64,000 nucleotides of DNA, from contig NZ_CAJQYY010000006.1 of NCBI RefSeq assembly GCF_907164575.1, forward strand, positions 62,001 through 126,000. The letters are read 5' to 3'. The notes under the pieces are model-generated. The model was not told the DNA's origin and made no database searches. It was given only the letters and a program-made list of their open reading frames with translations. Source of the DNA: Paraburkholderia gardini (GTDB lineage: Bacteria; Pseudomonadota; Gammaproteobacteria; Burkholderiales; Burkholderiaceae). How positions within the stretch are numbered: position 1 is the stretch's first letter; every line of letters begins with the position of its first letter. Position numbers and translations under genes: made by a program. Positions 19,427 through 28,394 of the stretch are shown here, in pieces.

Positions 19427-19980
19427 TGGAGCGTGCCGCTGTTGTTGATGGTCGCGGCGGCGCCGACGAGGGACAGGGCGACGTTGTGGCCTGAAATCGT
19501 GCCGGCGTTATTGAAGGTGCCACCTCCGTTTGCGTCGATACCATTGTCCTGCTGGCTCACGATGCTCGCGCCCGCTGCGTTGTCGAGCGTCACACGGCCT
19601 GCGATGAATGCGCCCAGGCCACCCGGGCCGCTTGCGGCGATGGAGCCCGTGTTCGTCACCACGCCGGGCGACGAATCCAGTGACGTGATGCCGTGCGCGT
19701 TGGCACCCGACACATCGATCGTGCCGTTGTTCGTCACCACGTTATTCCCGGGTCCGCCAGCCGCTCCGCCATTCGCGAGCAGGCCGTGCGAACCGGCGCC
19801 GGTGGTCGTGATCGTGCCATTGTTGACGAGCGTGTCGTCGCTCGTCAGTGCAGCCATGCCCGCGGAGTTGTCGCCGGAGGTCGAGAGCTTGCCGTTGTTC
19901 GTCAGCGAGCCGCCACCCGGGCTGAGAAAATCGTGCATTGCAGGCGAATTGGTCCCGCTGGTCTCCTCCATGCAGGACAA

Positions 19981-20556
19981 TTAACTTAACCCTTTGTCCT
20001 GAGCTGTTCGTCTGGATCAGTAACTCCTGTTTTATACGTTAAGAGCGGGAGATTGATATATTTCTGAACTCAACGTATTCAACGCATCCGTGTCAGGCAA
20101 TATGTAAGTTTTCTGGGGTATTTGCAGAACCTGAAACCGTTATAGCGCGACATCTGGATAAGATTTCACATGCCTTACCCAGGTCCTGTAAATGACAGTC
20201 TTCGAGAAGCGTGGGGAAATCAAGCTGTCAACTCGCGCTATGGAACCCCGCCTTTACAGGCATTCCCGATTGACGGATTTAATGCGTTCTACGCCAGCAC
20301 CCCGGTTGTATCGCGAGGCCGAAGCCGCGCAACGCGTTGACCTTCAGCGCCTGACCGTTGTTCGCGCAGGCAATCCCCGTGCTGACGGATTTATCCACCT
20401 GCTATTTCCTGTTCGTTTCGGTTGTAAGGAGTTGTGGCAAAGCGGGCGGACGACACGGATATCGTGATACTAATAGCGCCCACGTTGAAGCGCGCAAGGA
20501 AAGCCCATGAGGCATACGGCGCTTCGGCCCGATACGAACGGACATCAGGAGTCTCG
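19981..20556. other. AT-rich gap upstream of the broken autotransporter
   Basis: 576 bases without a convincing gene. Bases 19981-20160 are 75/180 G+C by hand count (about 42 percent), far below the surroundings, with stops in all minus frames, so no signal-peptide exon hides there. A short open frame at 20170-20340 (56 codons, plus strand, ATG) has no ribosome site and no family I recognise. The promoter for the Spy-like gene should be in the 3' part. AGGAG precedes a non-start codon at about 20020 on the minus strand. Confidence 0.5.
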
Positions 20557-21078
20557 ATGAAAAAAACTCTCGTTATTCTCGCCTCCACGCTGGCGATGAG
20601 CGGCGCATTTGCACAAACCACGGCACCGGCAGGCGCGGCTCCGGCATCGGCGGCGGCACCCGCGCCAGCCTCGGGCGCGGCACATTACGAACAGCGTGTC
20701 GAACAGCGCATCACGTATCTGCACACGCAGCTCAAAATCACGCCGGAGCAGGAACCGCAGTGGAAGACGTTCGCCGACGTCATGCGCACCAACGGCGAAA
20801 CGATGGCCGGCCTGTATGAGCAGCGCATGGCGAATCCGAACCAGTCCGCGCTCGACGACATGAAGCAGTATTCGGCGATCGCCACCGCGCACGCGGACGG
20901 CACGAAGAAACTGGTTGACGCTTTCGAGCCGCTCTACACGAGCCTTTCTCCGGATCAGAAGAAGCTGGCTGATACGACGTTCCATCATCCGTCGCGTGCG
21001 GAAGGACATCACAAGCACGGCGGCAAGAGCAAGGCCAAGAAAAAGGCCGCGCCGGCAGACGAAACCGTCAAGCCGTAA
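20557..21078 (+). CDS. Spy/CpxP-like periplasmic LTXXQ protein
   Basis: 173 residues with AGGAG before the ATG. A clear signal peptide (MKKTLVILASTLAMSGAFA/Q) is followed by an Ala/Pro-rich linker and a helical domain with an LTXXQ-type motif (LKITPEQ, residues 59-65) and a second similar segment (YTSLSPDQKKLAD). The C terminus is rich in His and Lys (HHKHGGKSKAKKK). Family members such as Spy and CpxP are periplasmic chaperones or stress sensors; this one is likely periplasmic. The His-rich tail could bind metal, which is inference. Confidence 0.85.
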   Translation: MKKTLVILASTLAMSGAFAQTTAPAGAAPASAAAPAPASGAAHYEQRVEQRITYLHTQLKITPEQEPQWKTFADVMRTNGETMAGLYEQRMANPNQSALDDMKQYSAIATAHADGTKKLVDAFEPLYTSLSPDQKKLADTTFHHPSRAEGHHKHGGKSKAKKKAAPADETVKP

Positions 21079-21133
21079 GGTTGCGTGTCTGACGATGCCC
21101 GTCAGGCAGGCCCCGATAGCGGCATCAGCGCCC

Positions 21134-21166
21134 AACGCCCGCGTTTTACCGCGGGCGTTGCTGTTT
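21134..21166 (+). terminator. Terminator-like hairpin after the Spy-like gene
   Basis: Perfect 10-base arms AACGCCCGCG (21134-21143) and CGCGGGCGTT (21150-21159) with a 6-base loop, then GCTGTTT. The T run is short, so strength is uncertain. Confidence 0.6.
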
Positions 21167-21285
21167 CCGGCGCGCGATCGAAGCGGCCGGATCGAAGCGG
21201 CGAGGATGCGCGCGAACGGCTTTCGCGCTACCCTTGCGACCTTGCAACCCGCGCATCCTTACCGGCCTCACGGCGACCTGAAGTC

Positions 21286-21723
21286 ATGATCGAACTGAAG
21301 AATATCGACCTGCGCACCGATCCGGCCGCGCAACGCTACGTCAAGGACGAAACCGTCATCGTCGAATTCGCGCCGGGCGACGGTGAGCTGATGAGCCTCG
21401 AAGGCCCGAACCGTTACACGCGGGGCGACGCGCTGATCACCGGTTCGACGGGCGACCGGTGGGTCGTTTCACGCGAACGCTTCGATGCGAAATACCTGCC
21501 CGCCGATGCATCCCGCGCGCACGGCGATGCCGGCCCGTATCGCAACCGGCCGGCCGTCGTGCTGGCAAAGCAGATGGGTGCGCCGTTCTCGATGGCGCGT
21601 TCGGCGGCAGGCGGCGACGTGCTGCATGGCACCGCTGGCGACTGGATCATGCAATATGCGCCGGGCGACTATGGCGTCGTTCAGTCCATCCGCTTCGCGA
21701 AGGTTTACCGCCGCGCCGATTGA
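21286..21723 (+). CDS. PGDYG-motif protein
   Basis: 145 residues with the eponymous PGDYG at residues 126-130, near the end of a small, probably cytoplasmic, beta-rich domain (WIMQYAPGDYGVVQSIRF). The protein also contains a second GDG/GDR pattern (FAPGDGELM, residues 28-36), suggesting two related halves. The family is known only as a domain of unknown function. The ATG at 21286 is the first with the expected length; longer open frame upstream is not supported by composition. It lies 207 bases after the Spy-like gene. Confidence 0.8.
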   Translation: MIELKNIDLRTDPAAQRYVKDETVIVEFAPGDGELMSLEGPNRYTRGDALITGSTGDRWVVSRERFDAKYLPADASRAHGDAGPYRNRPAVVLAKQMGAPFSMARSAAGGDVLHGTAGDWIMQYAPGDYGVVQSIRFAKVYRRAD

Positions 21724-21774
21724 AGCCGACGGAGACGCCGGCGCCTGCGTTCACGCCCGACGCCTCCGACCGGA

Positions 21775-22140
21775 TCACGCGAACTCGTCGCCCAGATCGA
21801 CCGTGATCTCACGCGGCACGGCCTCGCCGTTCGCGTACATTTCCTCGAGCGAGCCGAGCGTCGCTTCCACATACGCACGCAATACCGCGAAGCCGCGGTC
21901 CCGCAGACGCGCCGGCGTCGCACGAAAGCGCGCGAGCGCGGCCGGCGCGATCATGACGCTCAGCGTGATGCGCCGCGCGGTCGAACCGAAGCGCATCGCG
22001 ACCCACTGAACCGTCAGCACTGGCGTGCCGTCGTCGGCGGGACGCTCGATGAACTGGGTCTGCTCCGGGAACAGGTCGCTGATGACGCGCGCCAGTTGCT
22101 CGAAATCGGGACTTGCGCAGTCGTATTGATAAAGTTCCAT
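21775..22140 (-). CDS. Uncharacterised 121-residue protein (possibly DUF3022)
   Basis: A small acidic protein beginning MELYQYDCASPDFEQLARVI, without signal peptide or membrane segment. A stretch TLTVQWVAMRFG is not present as such, but PVLTVQWVAMRFGSTARRITLSVMI forms two probable beta strands. It may belong to the Burkholderiales family DUF3022; I am not certain. It begins two bases after the stop of the YhfC-like gene, so the two form an operon and may act together. Confidence 0.6.
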   Translation of the reverse strand: MELYQYDCASPDFEQLARVISDLFPEQTQFIERPADDGTPVLTVQWVAMRFGSTARRITLSVMIAPAALARFRATPARLRDRGFAVLRAYVEATLGSLEEMYANGEAVPREITVDLGDEFA

Positions 22141-22142
22141 CG

Positions 22143-22973
22143 TTACTGCCCGAAGGTTTCAGTTGATTGAACAGGGTGCGACGGGCGACGGAACAGCTTG
22201 ACCAGCATGGCCGCCACGCCGATAGCCACGACCACATAGACGCCGTCGACCGCGACAAGCGGCAGCAGGTGTGCCTGAAACAGCGCGGCGGGCAGGTCGA
22301 CCGCCGCGTGCGCGACGATCGCGAGCGGCAGGATCGCCTTCCACCCTGCCCGCACGCCGTGCCACATCAGCACCGACAACGCGATCTGGAACACGAGCGC
22401 AGCCACCCGTTCGACCGCGAAAATGCCAGCCGTCGCGGGCGACAGGCTCGCGAGCACCAGATGGATGCGCATCAGCGAATCCGGCGGCAGGTTCGACAGA
22501 TGCGCGGCGAGTTCGCCGCGGTTTTCGAAGACGGCGAACACGATCCACTGTATCTGCACCAGCACGCCGACGAGCCACGCTTCGGCGCCGCCGTGACCGA
22601 TCCCGTACGACAGCGCGGTGCTATTCGTACCCGCCGACGGCGCACCCTTCTTTAACGCACGCTTGAGCAGCAGACGCATCGCGATGAAGCGCCCGGTTTC
22701 CTCGCAGATGCCGGCAGCGAACGCGCCGTAGATCACGAACATGACCGGATTCGACAGCAGCGCCGCCGTGGCTTCGTTCTGCTGCAGCACGAACGCGTTC
22801 AGTGCGCGCTCGATCACCATCGCGAAGAACGCGAAGGCGGCGATGCCCGCGATCGCGTCGCGGCGGTCGAGCGCAAGCGGCGTGCGGTAGCGGCGATACA
22901 GCAGGATGGGCAAAGCGGCGACGAAGAGCGTCGCGAGCGCGAGACATGTGAGGGTGAGCGGTGCTACGACCAT
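22143..22973 (-). CDS. YhfC-like glutamic-type intramembrane protease
   Basis: 276 residues from the ATG at 22973, which AAGGAAG precedes. About seven to eight membrane segments. EETGR at residues 91-95 and GIGHGGAEA at 124-132 match the conserved acidic and histidine motifs of YhfC/CPBP-type membrane proteases, in which paired Glu and His residues form the active site. Substrate unknown. The small protein directly downstream is translationally close. It is followed upstream by the end of ptxS on the same strand (60-base gap). Confidence 0.75.
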   Translation of the reverse strand: MVVAPLTLTCLALATLFVAALPILLYRRYRTPLALDRRDAIAGIAAFAFFAMVIERALNAFVLQQNEATAALLSNPVMFVIYGAFAAGICEETGRFIAMRLLLKRALKKGAPSAGTNSTALSYGIGHGGAEAWLVGVLVQIQWIVFAVFENRGELAAHLSNLPPDSLMRIHLVLASLSPATAGIFAVERVAALVFQIALSVLMWHGVRAGWKAILPLAIVAHAAVDLPAALFQAHLLPLVAVDGVYVVVAIGVAAMLVKLFRRPSHPVQSTETFGQ

Positions 22974-23033
22974 GAGCTTCCTTGCGATAACCGGCGCGCA
23001 CCCGCTGCGCGCCACAGACCGCATGATCGCAGA

Positions 23034-24080
23034 TCAGCGCCCGGTTGACCCGCGCACGATCAGTTCGCCCGCGAGCAGACAGTTCCGCGCGACCTCGGTC
23101 GCGCCGTCGATACGCTGGCTCAGGAACTCGACGGCGCGGTAGCCGATGTCACAGGTCGGCTGGCGGATCGTCGAGATGCCGGCCAGTTCGGCCCAGTCCG
23201 GATCGTCGAAAGAAAGCAGCGCGACGCGCTCGTGCCAGTGCGCGCCGTAGCGCGCCTTCAGATGCAGCGCGACCCGCAGCGCCACCGGCGCATTCGCCGT
23301 GAACCACGCGATGCGCCGGCCGGCTGCGGCGGCGGCATCGACGGCATGGTCGAGCGCAGCGAGCGCGTGCTGAACAGCGGCTTCATCGCCGAGATCGAGT
23401 ACGACCGTCAGGCCGTGCGCGCCGCTCGCTTCGCGCATCACGTCGCCGAACGCCGCCTCGCGCTGACGGCGCGAACTGATGTTGTCGAACGGCTGCACGA
23501 TAAAGCAGATTTCGTCGAAGCCGCGTTCGAGCAGATGGCGTGTACCCAGTTGCGCGGCCGCCGTGTTGTCGAGACCGACCATGTCGGCCTCGAGCCCATC
23601 GACGCTGCGGTCGACCAGCACGGCCGGAATACCGCCACCGCCCAGCGGCCGCAGTATTTCCTCGCCCACGCCCAGTGCATTGACGATCACGCCTTCCACG
23701 CGATACGTGGTCAGCAGCGCAAGAAAGCGGCGCTCCATTTCGACTTCATTCGCCGCGTGACAGATCAACGGCATATAGCCGAGTGCGTGGCACGCGGCTT
23801 CGACGCCCTGCAGCACCTCGACGGTATACGGATTGGTGAGATCGGCGACCAGCATGCCGATCAGCCGGTTGCGCCCGCGCTTGAGACCGCGCGCCATCTG
23901 GTTCGGCTGATAGTCGAGGCGCGCGATCGCGGCTTCGATACGCGCGCGCAGTTCCGGCGACAGCACGTTCATCTCGCCGTTCAGATAGCGCGAGATGCTG
24001 GTCTTGCCGGTACCGGCTTCGCGAGCGACATCGTTGATCGTGGCGCGTCGTGGTGCCATCGTGCGAACGGGTGTGCTCAT
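23034..24080 (-). CDS. ptxS: PtxS-type LacI-family repressor of 2-ketogluconate genes
   Basis: 348 residues. The LacI helix-turn-helix is at residues 13-34 (ATINDVAREAGTGKTSISRY) and is of the GntR/PtxS subtype with GTGKTSISRYLNG. The effector domain follows. Its ATG overlaps the kguD stop (ATGA). In Pseudomonas, PtxS ends the kgu operon and represses it until 2-ketogluconate binds; gene order here is the same, and matching palindromes lie before kguE. Confidence 0.92.
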   Translation of the reverse strand: MSTPVRTMAPRRATINDVAREAGTGKTSISRYLNGEMNVLSPELRARIEAAIARLDYQPNQMARGLKRGRNRLIGMLVADLTNPYTVEVLQGVEAACHALGYMPLICHAANEVEMERRFLALLTTYRVEGVIVNALGVGEEILRPLGGGGIPAVLVDRSVDGLEADMVGLDNTAAAQLGTRHLLERGFDEICFIVQPFDNISSRRQREAAFGDVMREASGAHGLTVVLDLGDEAAVQHALAALDHAVDAAAAAGRRIAWFTANAPVALRVALHLKARYGAHWHERVALLSFDDPDWAELAGISTIRQPTCDIGYRAVEFLSQRIDGATEVARNCLLAGELIVRGSTGR

Positions 24081-25045
24081 GCGCCCAGCACTTCACGGTT
24101 GACGATGTTCGTGCGCAAGGTGCCGTCGAGCGCCGCGACGAGGTTTTCCGCCGCGCAGCGGGCCATCGCATGGCGCGTCTCGTGCGTCGCCGAACCGATG
24201 TGTGGCAGCGCGACGACGTTCTTCATCGACAGCAGCGGCGAATCCGCCGCGAGCGGCTCCTGTTCGAACACGTCGAGACCGGCGCCGTGAATCGTGCCGG
24301 CCTTCAGTGCCTTGATGAGCGCGGCTTCGTCGACGGTCTGGCCGCGCGACGCGTTGATCAGAATCGCGCTCTTTTTCATCGCCTTGAGTTCGGCCGCGCC
24401 GATCAGATGATGCGTTTCCTGCGTGAGCGGCACCTGCAGGCAGACGAAATCGGACTGCGCCAGCAGTTCGGCGAGTTCGACGCGCACGGCGCCGTACGCC
24501 TGTTCCGCGTGTTCATTCGCGCTGCGGTTCGTGTAGAGCACGCGCATGTTGAAGCCGGACGCCGCGCGTCGCGCAACGGCACCGCCAATGCGGCCGAGCC
24601 CGACGATGCCAAGCGTCTTGCCCTGCACGTCGACACCGAAATGCTCCGCGCCGATGCTGTGCTTCCACTCGCCGGCCTTCACGTAATCCGCCAGTTCGAC
24701 CACGCGCCGGGCCGTTGCCAGAATCAGTGAGAACACCGTATCGGCCGTCGATTCGGTCAGCACGTCGGGCGTGTTCGCGAGCAGGATGCCGCGGCGCGTG
24801 AGATCCGCGACGTCGAAGTTATCGAAGCCAACCGAAATCGTCGCCAGCGCTTTCAGCCGTGTTGCGCCTTCGAGCATCGCCGGCGTGATCCTGACGCTCG
24901 CGCCGATCGCGCCGTCGGCGTCTTTCAGCGCGGCGACGAATGCGTCGTGCCGCGCGGCGTCGGCTTCGGCGACGTCCGCGTGTTCACGCAGATACGTCAT
25001 GACATCGGCAGGCAACGGCTTGTACGCGACAATCTTTTTCTTCAT
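24077..25045 (-). CDS. kguD: 2-ketogluconate(-6-phosphate) reductase
   Basis: 322 residues of the D-2-hydroxyacid dehydrogenase family. The nucleotide-binding loop GLGRIG is at 149-154; catalytic Arg234 (NASRGQ), Glu263 (DVFEQEP) and His282 (LPHIGSAT) are all in place. In the kgu pathway it reduces 2-keto-6-phosphogluconate to 6-phosphogluconate with NADPH, feeding the Entner-Doudoroff route. AAGGAAAATGAG precedes the ATG. By sequence alone it could also be a glyoxylate/hydroxypyruvate reductase; context favours KguD. Confidence 0.9.
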   Translation of the reverse strand: MKKKIVAYKPLPADVMTYLREHADVAEADAARHDAFVAALKDADGAIGASVRITPAMLEGATRLKALATISVGFDNFDVADLTRRGILLANTPDVLTESTADTVFSLILATARRVVELADYVKAGEWKHSIGAEHFGVDVQGKTLGIVGLGRIGGAVARRAASGFNMRVLYTNRSANEHAEQAYGAVRVELAELLAQSDFVCLQVPLTQETHHLIGAAELKAMKKSAILINASRGQTVDEAALIKALKAGTIHGAGLDVFEQEPLAADSPLLSMKNVVALPHIGSATHETRHAMARCAAENLVAALDGTLRTNIVNREVLGA

Positions 25046-25049
25046 CGAC

Positions 25050-26336
25050 TCATTTTCCTTGTAGCGGTGTTGCGAGCTTGCGTACAGATCGCGTGGATTG
25101 CGGCTTGACGGCGAGCGTCAGGATCACGGCGGCAACGAGCGCCACGCTCATGAACGCATATGACGCCGCCGGCTTTCCGGTCGCGCCGTTCAGATAGCCG
25201 ACCACATACGAACCGACGAATGAACCGAGCGCGCCCATGCTGTTGATCAACGCCATCGCGCCACCCGCGACGTTCTTCGGCAGCAGTTCCGGCACGATCG
25301 CGAAGAACGGGCCATACGGCGCGTACATCGCGGCGCCCGCGATCACCAGCAGCGCGTACGACATCCAGAAGTGCGTCGAGCCGAGCGCATACGAAGCCGC
25401 GAACGCGATCGCGCCGATCAGCAGGAACGGCCACACGAACGCCTTGCGCGCGTTGAGTTTATCCGAAGCCCACGAGGCCGCGAGCATCGCGATCGTCGCG
25501 GCCAGATACGGCAGCGCCGACAGCCAGCCGGTTTCGACCATGCCGAACGTCGAGCCGTTCTTCAGGATCGACGGCAGCCACAGCACGAAACCATAGACGC
25601 CGATGCTCCAGCAGAAATACTGCGCGCACAGCTTGATCACAGCCGGCGTGCGAAACGCCTCGCTGTAGTTGCGCACCGGTTTGATCGCGGCCTGCTCGGC
25701 GCGCAGCGTGTCGTCAAGATCCTTCTTTTCCTGCGGCGAGAGCCACGATACCTGTGCCGGCCTGTCCTGCACGATGAACCACCAGATCACCGCCCAGACG
25801 ATCGCCGGCACGCCTTCGGCGATGAACATGTGACGCCAGCCGAACGAATGCACGAGATAGCCCGACACCACCGACATCCACAGCACCGTCACCGGATTGC
25901 CGAGAATCAGGAACGTGTTGGCGCGCGAGCGTTCGCTCTTGCTGAACCAGTTGCTGATGAAGATGAGCATCGCGGGCATCACGGCGGCTTCGACGATGCC
26001 GAGCGCGAAGCGGATCACCATCAGCGACGGAATGTTGCTGACCATGCCGGTGAGCGCGGCGCAGCAACCCCACAGGATCAGGCTCCAGAACACGAGCTTC
26101 CTGACGCTGCGCCGTTCGGCGTAGATCGCGCCCGGAATCTGGAAGAAGAAGTAGCCGAGAAAGAACAGCGCGCCGATCAGCGACGACAGCCCCTTGCTGA
26201 TGCCGAGATCCTGATTGATGCCGGCAGCGGACGCGAAGCCGAAGTTCGCGCGATCGAGATACGCGAGACTGTAGGTGATGAAAACGATCGGCATGATCGT
26301 CCACCAGCGGCGGATCGCAAGCGATGAGGTGGTCAT
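25050..26336 (-). CDS. kguT: MFS 2-ketogluconate transporter
   Basis: 428 residues from the ATG at 26336, with AAGGAGA upstream; an earlier ATG adds 18 unlikely residues. Twelve membrane segments and the anion:cation symporter (ACS) signature of the family (YLDRANFGFA near the first helix). It probably imports 2-ketogluconate by proton symport. It lies between kguK and kguD with four bases to kguD, consistent with co-transcription. Confidence 0.9.
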   Translation of the reverse strand: MTTSSLAIRRWWTIMPIVFITYSLAYLDRANFGFASAAGINQDLGISKGLSSLIGALFFLGYFFFQIPGAIYAERRSVRKLVFWSLILWGCCAALTGMVSNIPSLMVIRFALGIVEAAVMPAMLIFISNWFSKSERSRANTFLILGNPVTVLWMSVVSGYLVHSFGWRHMFIAEGVPAIVWAVIWWFIVQDRPAQVSWLSPQEKKDLDDTLRAEQAAIKPVRNYSEAFRTPAVIKLCAQYFCWSIGVYGFVLWLPSILKNGSTFGMVETGWLSALPYLAATIAMLAASWASDKLNARKAFVWPFLLIGAIAFAASYALGSTHFWMSYALLVIAGAAMYAPYGPFFAIVPELLPKNVAGGAMALINSMGALGSFVGSYVVGYLNGATGKPAASYAFMSVALVAAVILTLAVKPQSTRSVRKLATPLQGK

Positions 26337-26393
26337 GGGTGTCTCCTTGATCCCCGTTGAAATGGATGGGCGTGTCGCGCCTTCGTGCACGTT

Positions 26394-27395
26394 CTAATGC
26401 AGCGTCTGCGACGCCGTGCGTGCGGATTCCCGTGTTGCAGCCAGCAGGCGACCGCTTTCCAGCGCGTCGAGTTCGACGCGCGTGGGCAACCCTTCCGAAT
26501 CGCCGGTCACCTGAATCGCGAGCCCGCCGATGCGATTGCCGCGCGCGACGGCCTCCGGCATCGTGCGCCCTTCCAGCAGCGCGCTGATGACGCCCACCGC
26601 GAAGCCATCGCCCGCGCCCACCGTGTCGACGACGTTCGCCACCGGTTGGGATGCGATCACGCCCGCATCGTCGGCGGTGCGCAGATACGCGCCCTTCGCG
26701 CCGAGCTTGATGACGACGCCGCGCGCGCCCTGATCGAGATAGAAGCGCGCGATGTCTTCGGGCTTCGTGTAACCAGTCAGGATCTCGCCTTCGCCGATGC
26801 CGGGCAGCACCCAGTCAGCGTGCGCGGCAAGCGCGTTCAGCGTGGCGATCATCGTCTCGCGCGAAGGCCATAGCGTCGGGCGCAGGTTCGGATCGAACGA
26901 AATCGTCTTGCCGGCCGCGCGCATTTCCTTTGCCATATGAAAGGCCAGTTCGCGCGACGAATCGGACAGCGCGGGCGCGACACCCGTGAGGTGCAAATGG
27001 CGTGCCTGCAGCACGTAGTCGGCCACGTAGTCTTCAACCGATAGATGACTTGCCGCCGAACCCTGGCGGAAATATTCGACGGCCGGATCGCTGCCGTCGT
27101 CGTTTTTCGACTTGAGCTGGAAGCCGGTCGGATAGCGCGCGTCGGTCGTGACGCAGCTCGCGTCGATGCCTTCCTTCGCCAGCGTGTCGCGCACGTACTG
27201 GCCGAACGAATCGTCGCCGACCCGGCTCATCCAGCCCACCTTGAAACCCAGGCGCGACAGGCCGATCGCGACGTTCAGGTCGGCGCCGGCGATGCGCCGC
27301 GTAAAGCAGGAGACGTCGGAGAGTGCGCCGGTTTCGGCCGCGACGAACATCGCCATCGCCTCGCCATAGGTGATGACATCGAGTACCGGTTTCAT
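26394..27395 (-). CDS. kguK: 2-ketogluconate kinase
   Basis: 333 residues from the ATG at 27395 (AAGGAT upstream). PfkB-family kinase: N-terminal YGEAMAMF, the substrate loop ADLNVAIGLSRLG, and the C-terminal signature DTVGAGDGFAVG with the catalytic Asp. It phosphorylates 2-ketogluconate at C6. 2-keto-3-deoxygluconate kinases are close relatives; operon position decides in favour of KguK. Confidence 0.9.
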   Translation of the reverse strand: MKPVLDVITYGEAMAMFVAAETGALSDVSCFTRRIAGADLNVAIGLSRLGFKVGWMSRVGDDSFGQYVRDTLAKEGIDASCVTTDARYPTGFQLKSKNDDGSDPAVEYFRQGSAASHLSVEDYVADYVLQARHLHLTGVAPALSDSSRELAFHMAKEMRAAGKTISFDPNLRPTLWPSRETMIATLNALAAHADWVLPGIGEGEILTGYTKPEDIARFYLDQGARGVVIKLGAKGAYLRTADDAGVIASQPVANVVDTVGAGDGFAVGVISALLEGRTMPEAVARGNRIGGLAIQVTGDSEGLPTRVELDALESGRLLAATRESARTASQTLH

Positions 27396-27487
27396 TGAAA
27401 AATATCCTTGCTGTACTGCACGTTCTGACCAAACCACGCGGTGAAGCGCCGGTGCGGCCCTGGGTGAAATTGCGATGCTTTACGACA

Positions 27488-28252
27488 CTATGCGGCCGCA
27501 AGCCAGGCGACATAGCGCGAAGCGTCGGCCTGAAGGCTGGCGGTGTCGAACGGAAATTCGATGCCGCGCGGCACGTGGCGCGGCAGAAGCGGCAGGACGG
27601 CCGCGCAGACGGGATCGTCGGGGGCGGGCGCGACCGCGAAGCGTCGTGCGCCCTCGCCCGTCACCGCCTTGCAGTGAATGTATTCGACATGTGGCGCGAG
27701 CTGCCGCGCGGCTTCGAGCGGCGCTTCGCCGGGCCATTGCCAGTTGCCGATATCGAACGTCATGCCGAGCACATCCGGATAGCCTTCGCGCTCGAGGGCC
27801 GCGAACAGCCCGACGAACTGCGCGAGCTGGCCGCCTGCCTTCATCTGCCCGTTTTCGACGACAAGACGGAGGTTCGCGCCGCGCAGACATCCGGCGATCG
27901 CGGCGGCGCGCGCTTCGTGCGCGAAGCCGCCGAGCTGCAGCTTCACGAAGCGTGCGCCGAGCGCCTCGCCTTCGGCGATCGTGAGACGCAGCGCGTCCAG
28001 ATCGAGCGCGCCTTCGGCGGTGTACAGCGCGTCCGGTGTCGACCAGACCGACCACATGCCGAGTGCGGCGATCGCTTCGCCAAGATCGTTCAGGACGTCT
28101 GGCGCGGTGTCTTCTTCGGCGTTGAACAGTTCGCGCCGCACTTCGAAGGCGGACGCGCCGGCCGTTGCCGCCGAACCCAGCCACGCTTGATGGCCGTCAC
28201 GCCGGATGGCGTCGGCGCCGAATGCGCTCGCTACGATCACGATGTCGGGCAT
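27488..28252 (-). CDS. kguE: KguE-type sugar epimerase/isomerase
   Basis: 254 residues with the xylose-isomerase-like TIM-barrel pattern (FEVRRELF near residue 36, LVVENGQ, MTFDIGNWQWPGEAP, and HVEYIHCKAV with likely metal ligands Glu, Asp, His). First gene of the operon, as in Pseudomonas kguEKTD. The exact reaction of KguE is poorly defined; an epimerase role is the usual annotation. AGAGG is 9 bases before the ATG. Two palindromic operators lie 44 and 143 bases upstream. Confidence 0.88.
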   Translation of the reverse strand: MPDIVIVASAFGADAIRRDGHQAWLGSAATAGASAFEVRRELFNAEEDTAPDVLNDLGEAIAALGMWSVWSTPDALYTAEGALDLDALRLTIAEGEALGARFVKLQLGGFAHEARAAAIAGCLRGANLRLVVENGQMKAGGQLAQFVGLFAALEREGYPDVLGMTFDIGNWQWPGEAPLEAARQLAPHVEYIHCKAVTGEGARRFAVAPAPDDPVCAAVLPLLPRHVPRGIEFPFDTASLQADASRYVAWLAAA

Positions 28253-28295
28253 GTCGATTGACCTCTGTTTCCAGCGGTTCCTTGATCATTAACAA

Positions 28296-28309
28296 TGGAA
28301 CCGGTTCCA
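28296..28309. promoter_or_regulatory. PtxS-type operator 1
   Basis: TGGAACCGGTTCCA, a perfect 14-base palindrome, 43 bases before the kguE start. The published Pseudomonas PtxS site is TGAAACCGGTTTCA; the two differ by one symmetric base pair in each half. Confidence 0.88.
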
Positions 28310-28394
28310 TAATGGGTTCTGAAAAAAGCGCCTGCGCGCCTCGTTGGAGAAATACTGCGCTTCGCAACTGCCCGGCGCCATAGTGGAAATCCCC

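Larger units (their letters stand above)
17424..19980 (-). pseudogene. Autotransporter, frameshifted at three G tracts
   Basis: Three overlapping open frames together encode one type V autotransporter. The 19980-19378 frame is an Asn/Gly/Thr-rich passenger (repeated NNGTI-like units); the 19381-18134 frame continues the passenger, a Pro-rich linker and the start of the barrel (WARVWGEHATQRNDG); the 18233-17424 frame is the rest of the barrel. Joining them needs one extra G in each of two G5 tracts (19422-19426 and 18235-18239). At the 3' end a G7 tract (17513-17519) carries the frame past the expected terminus; six G would end the protein in RWSW, a typical barrel end, with stop 17498-17500. 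No signal peptide exists upstream: the first ATG is at 19971 and a stop precedes it. Confidence 0.85.

Noticed and set aside
20170..20340. 56-codon open frame in the AT-rich gap
   Set aside because: No ribosome site, no recognised family, and no neighbouring partner; kept only as a remark.
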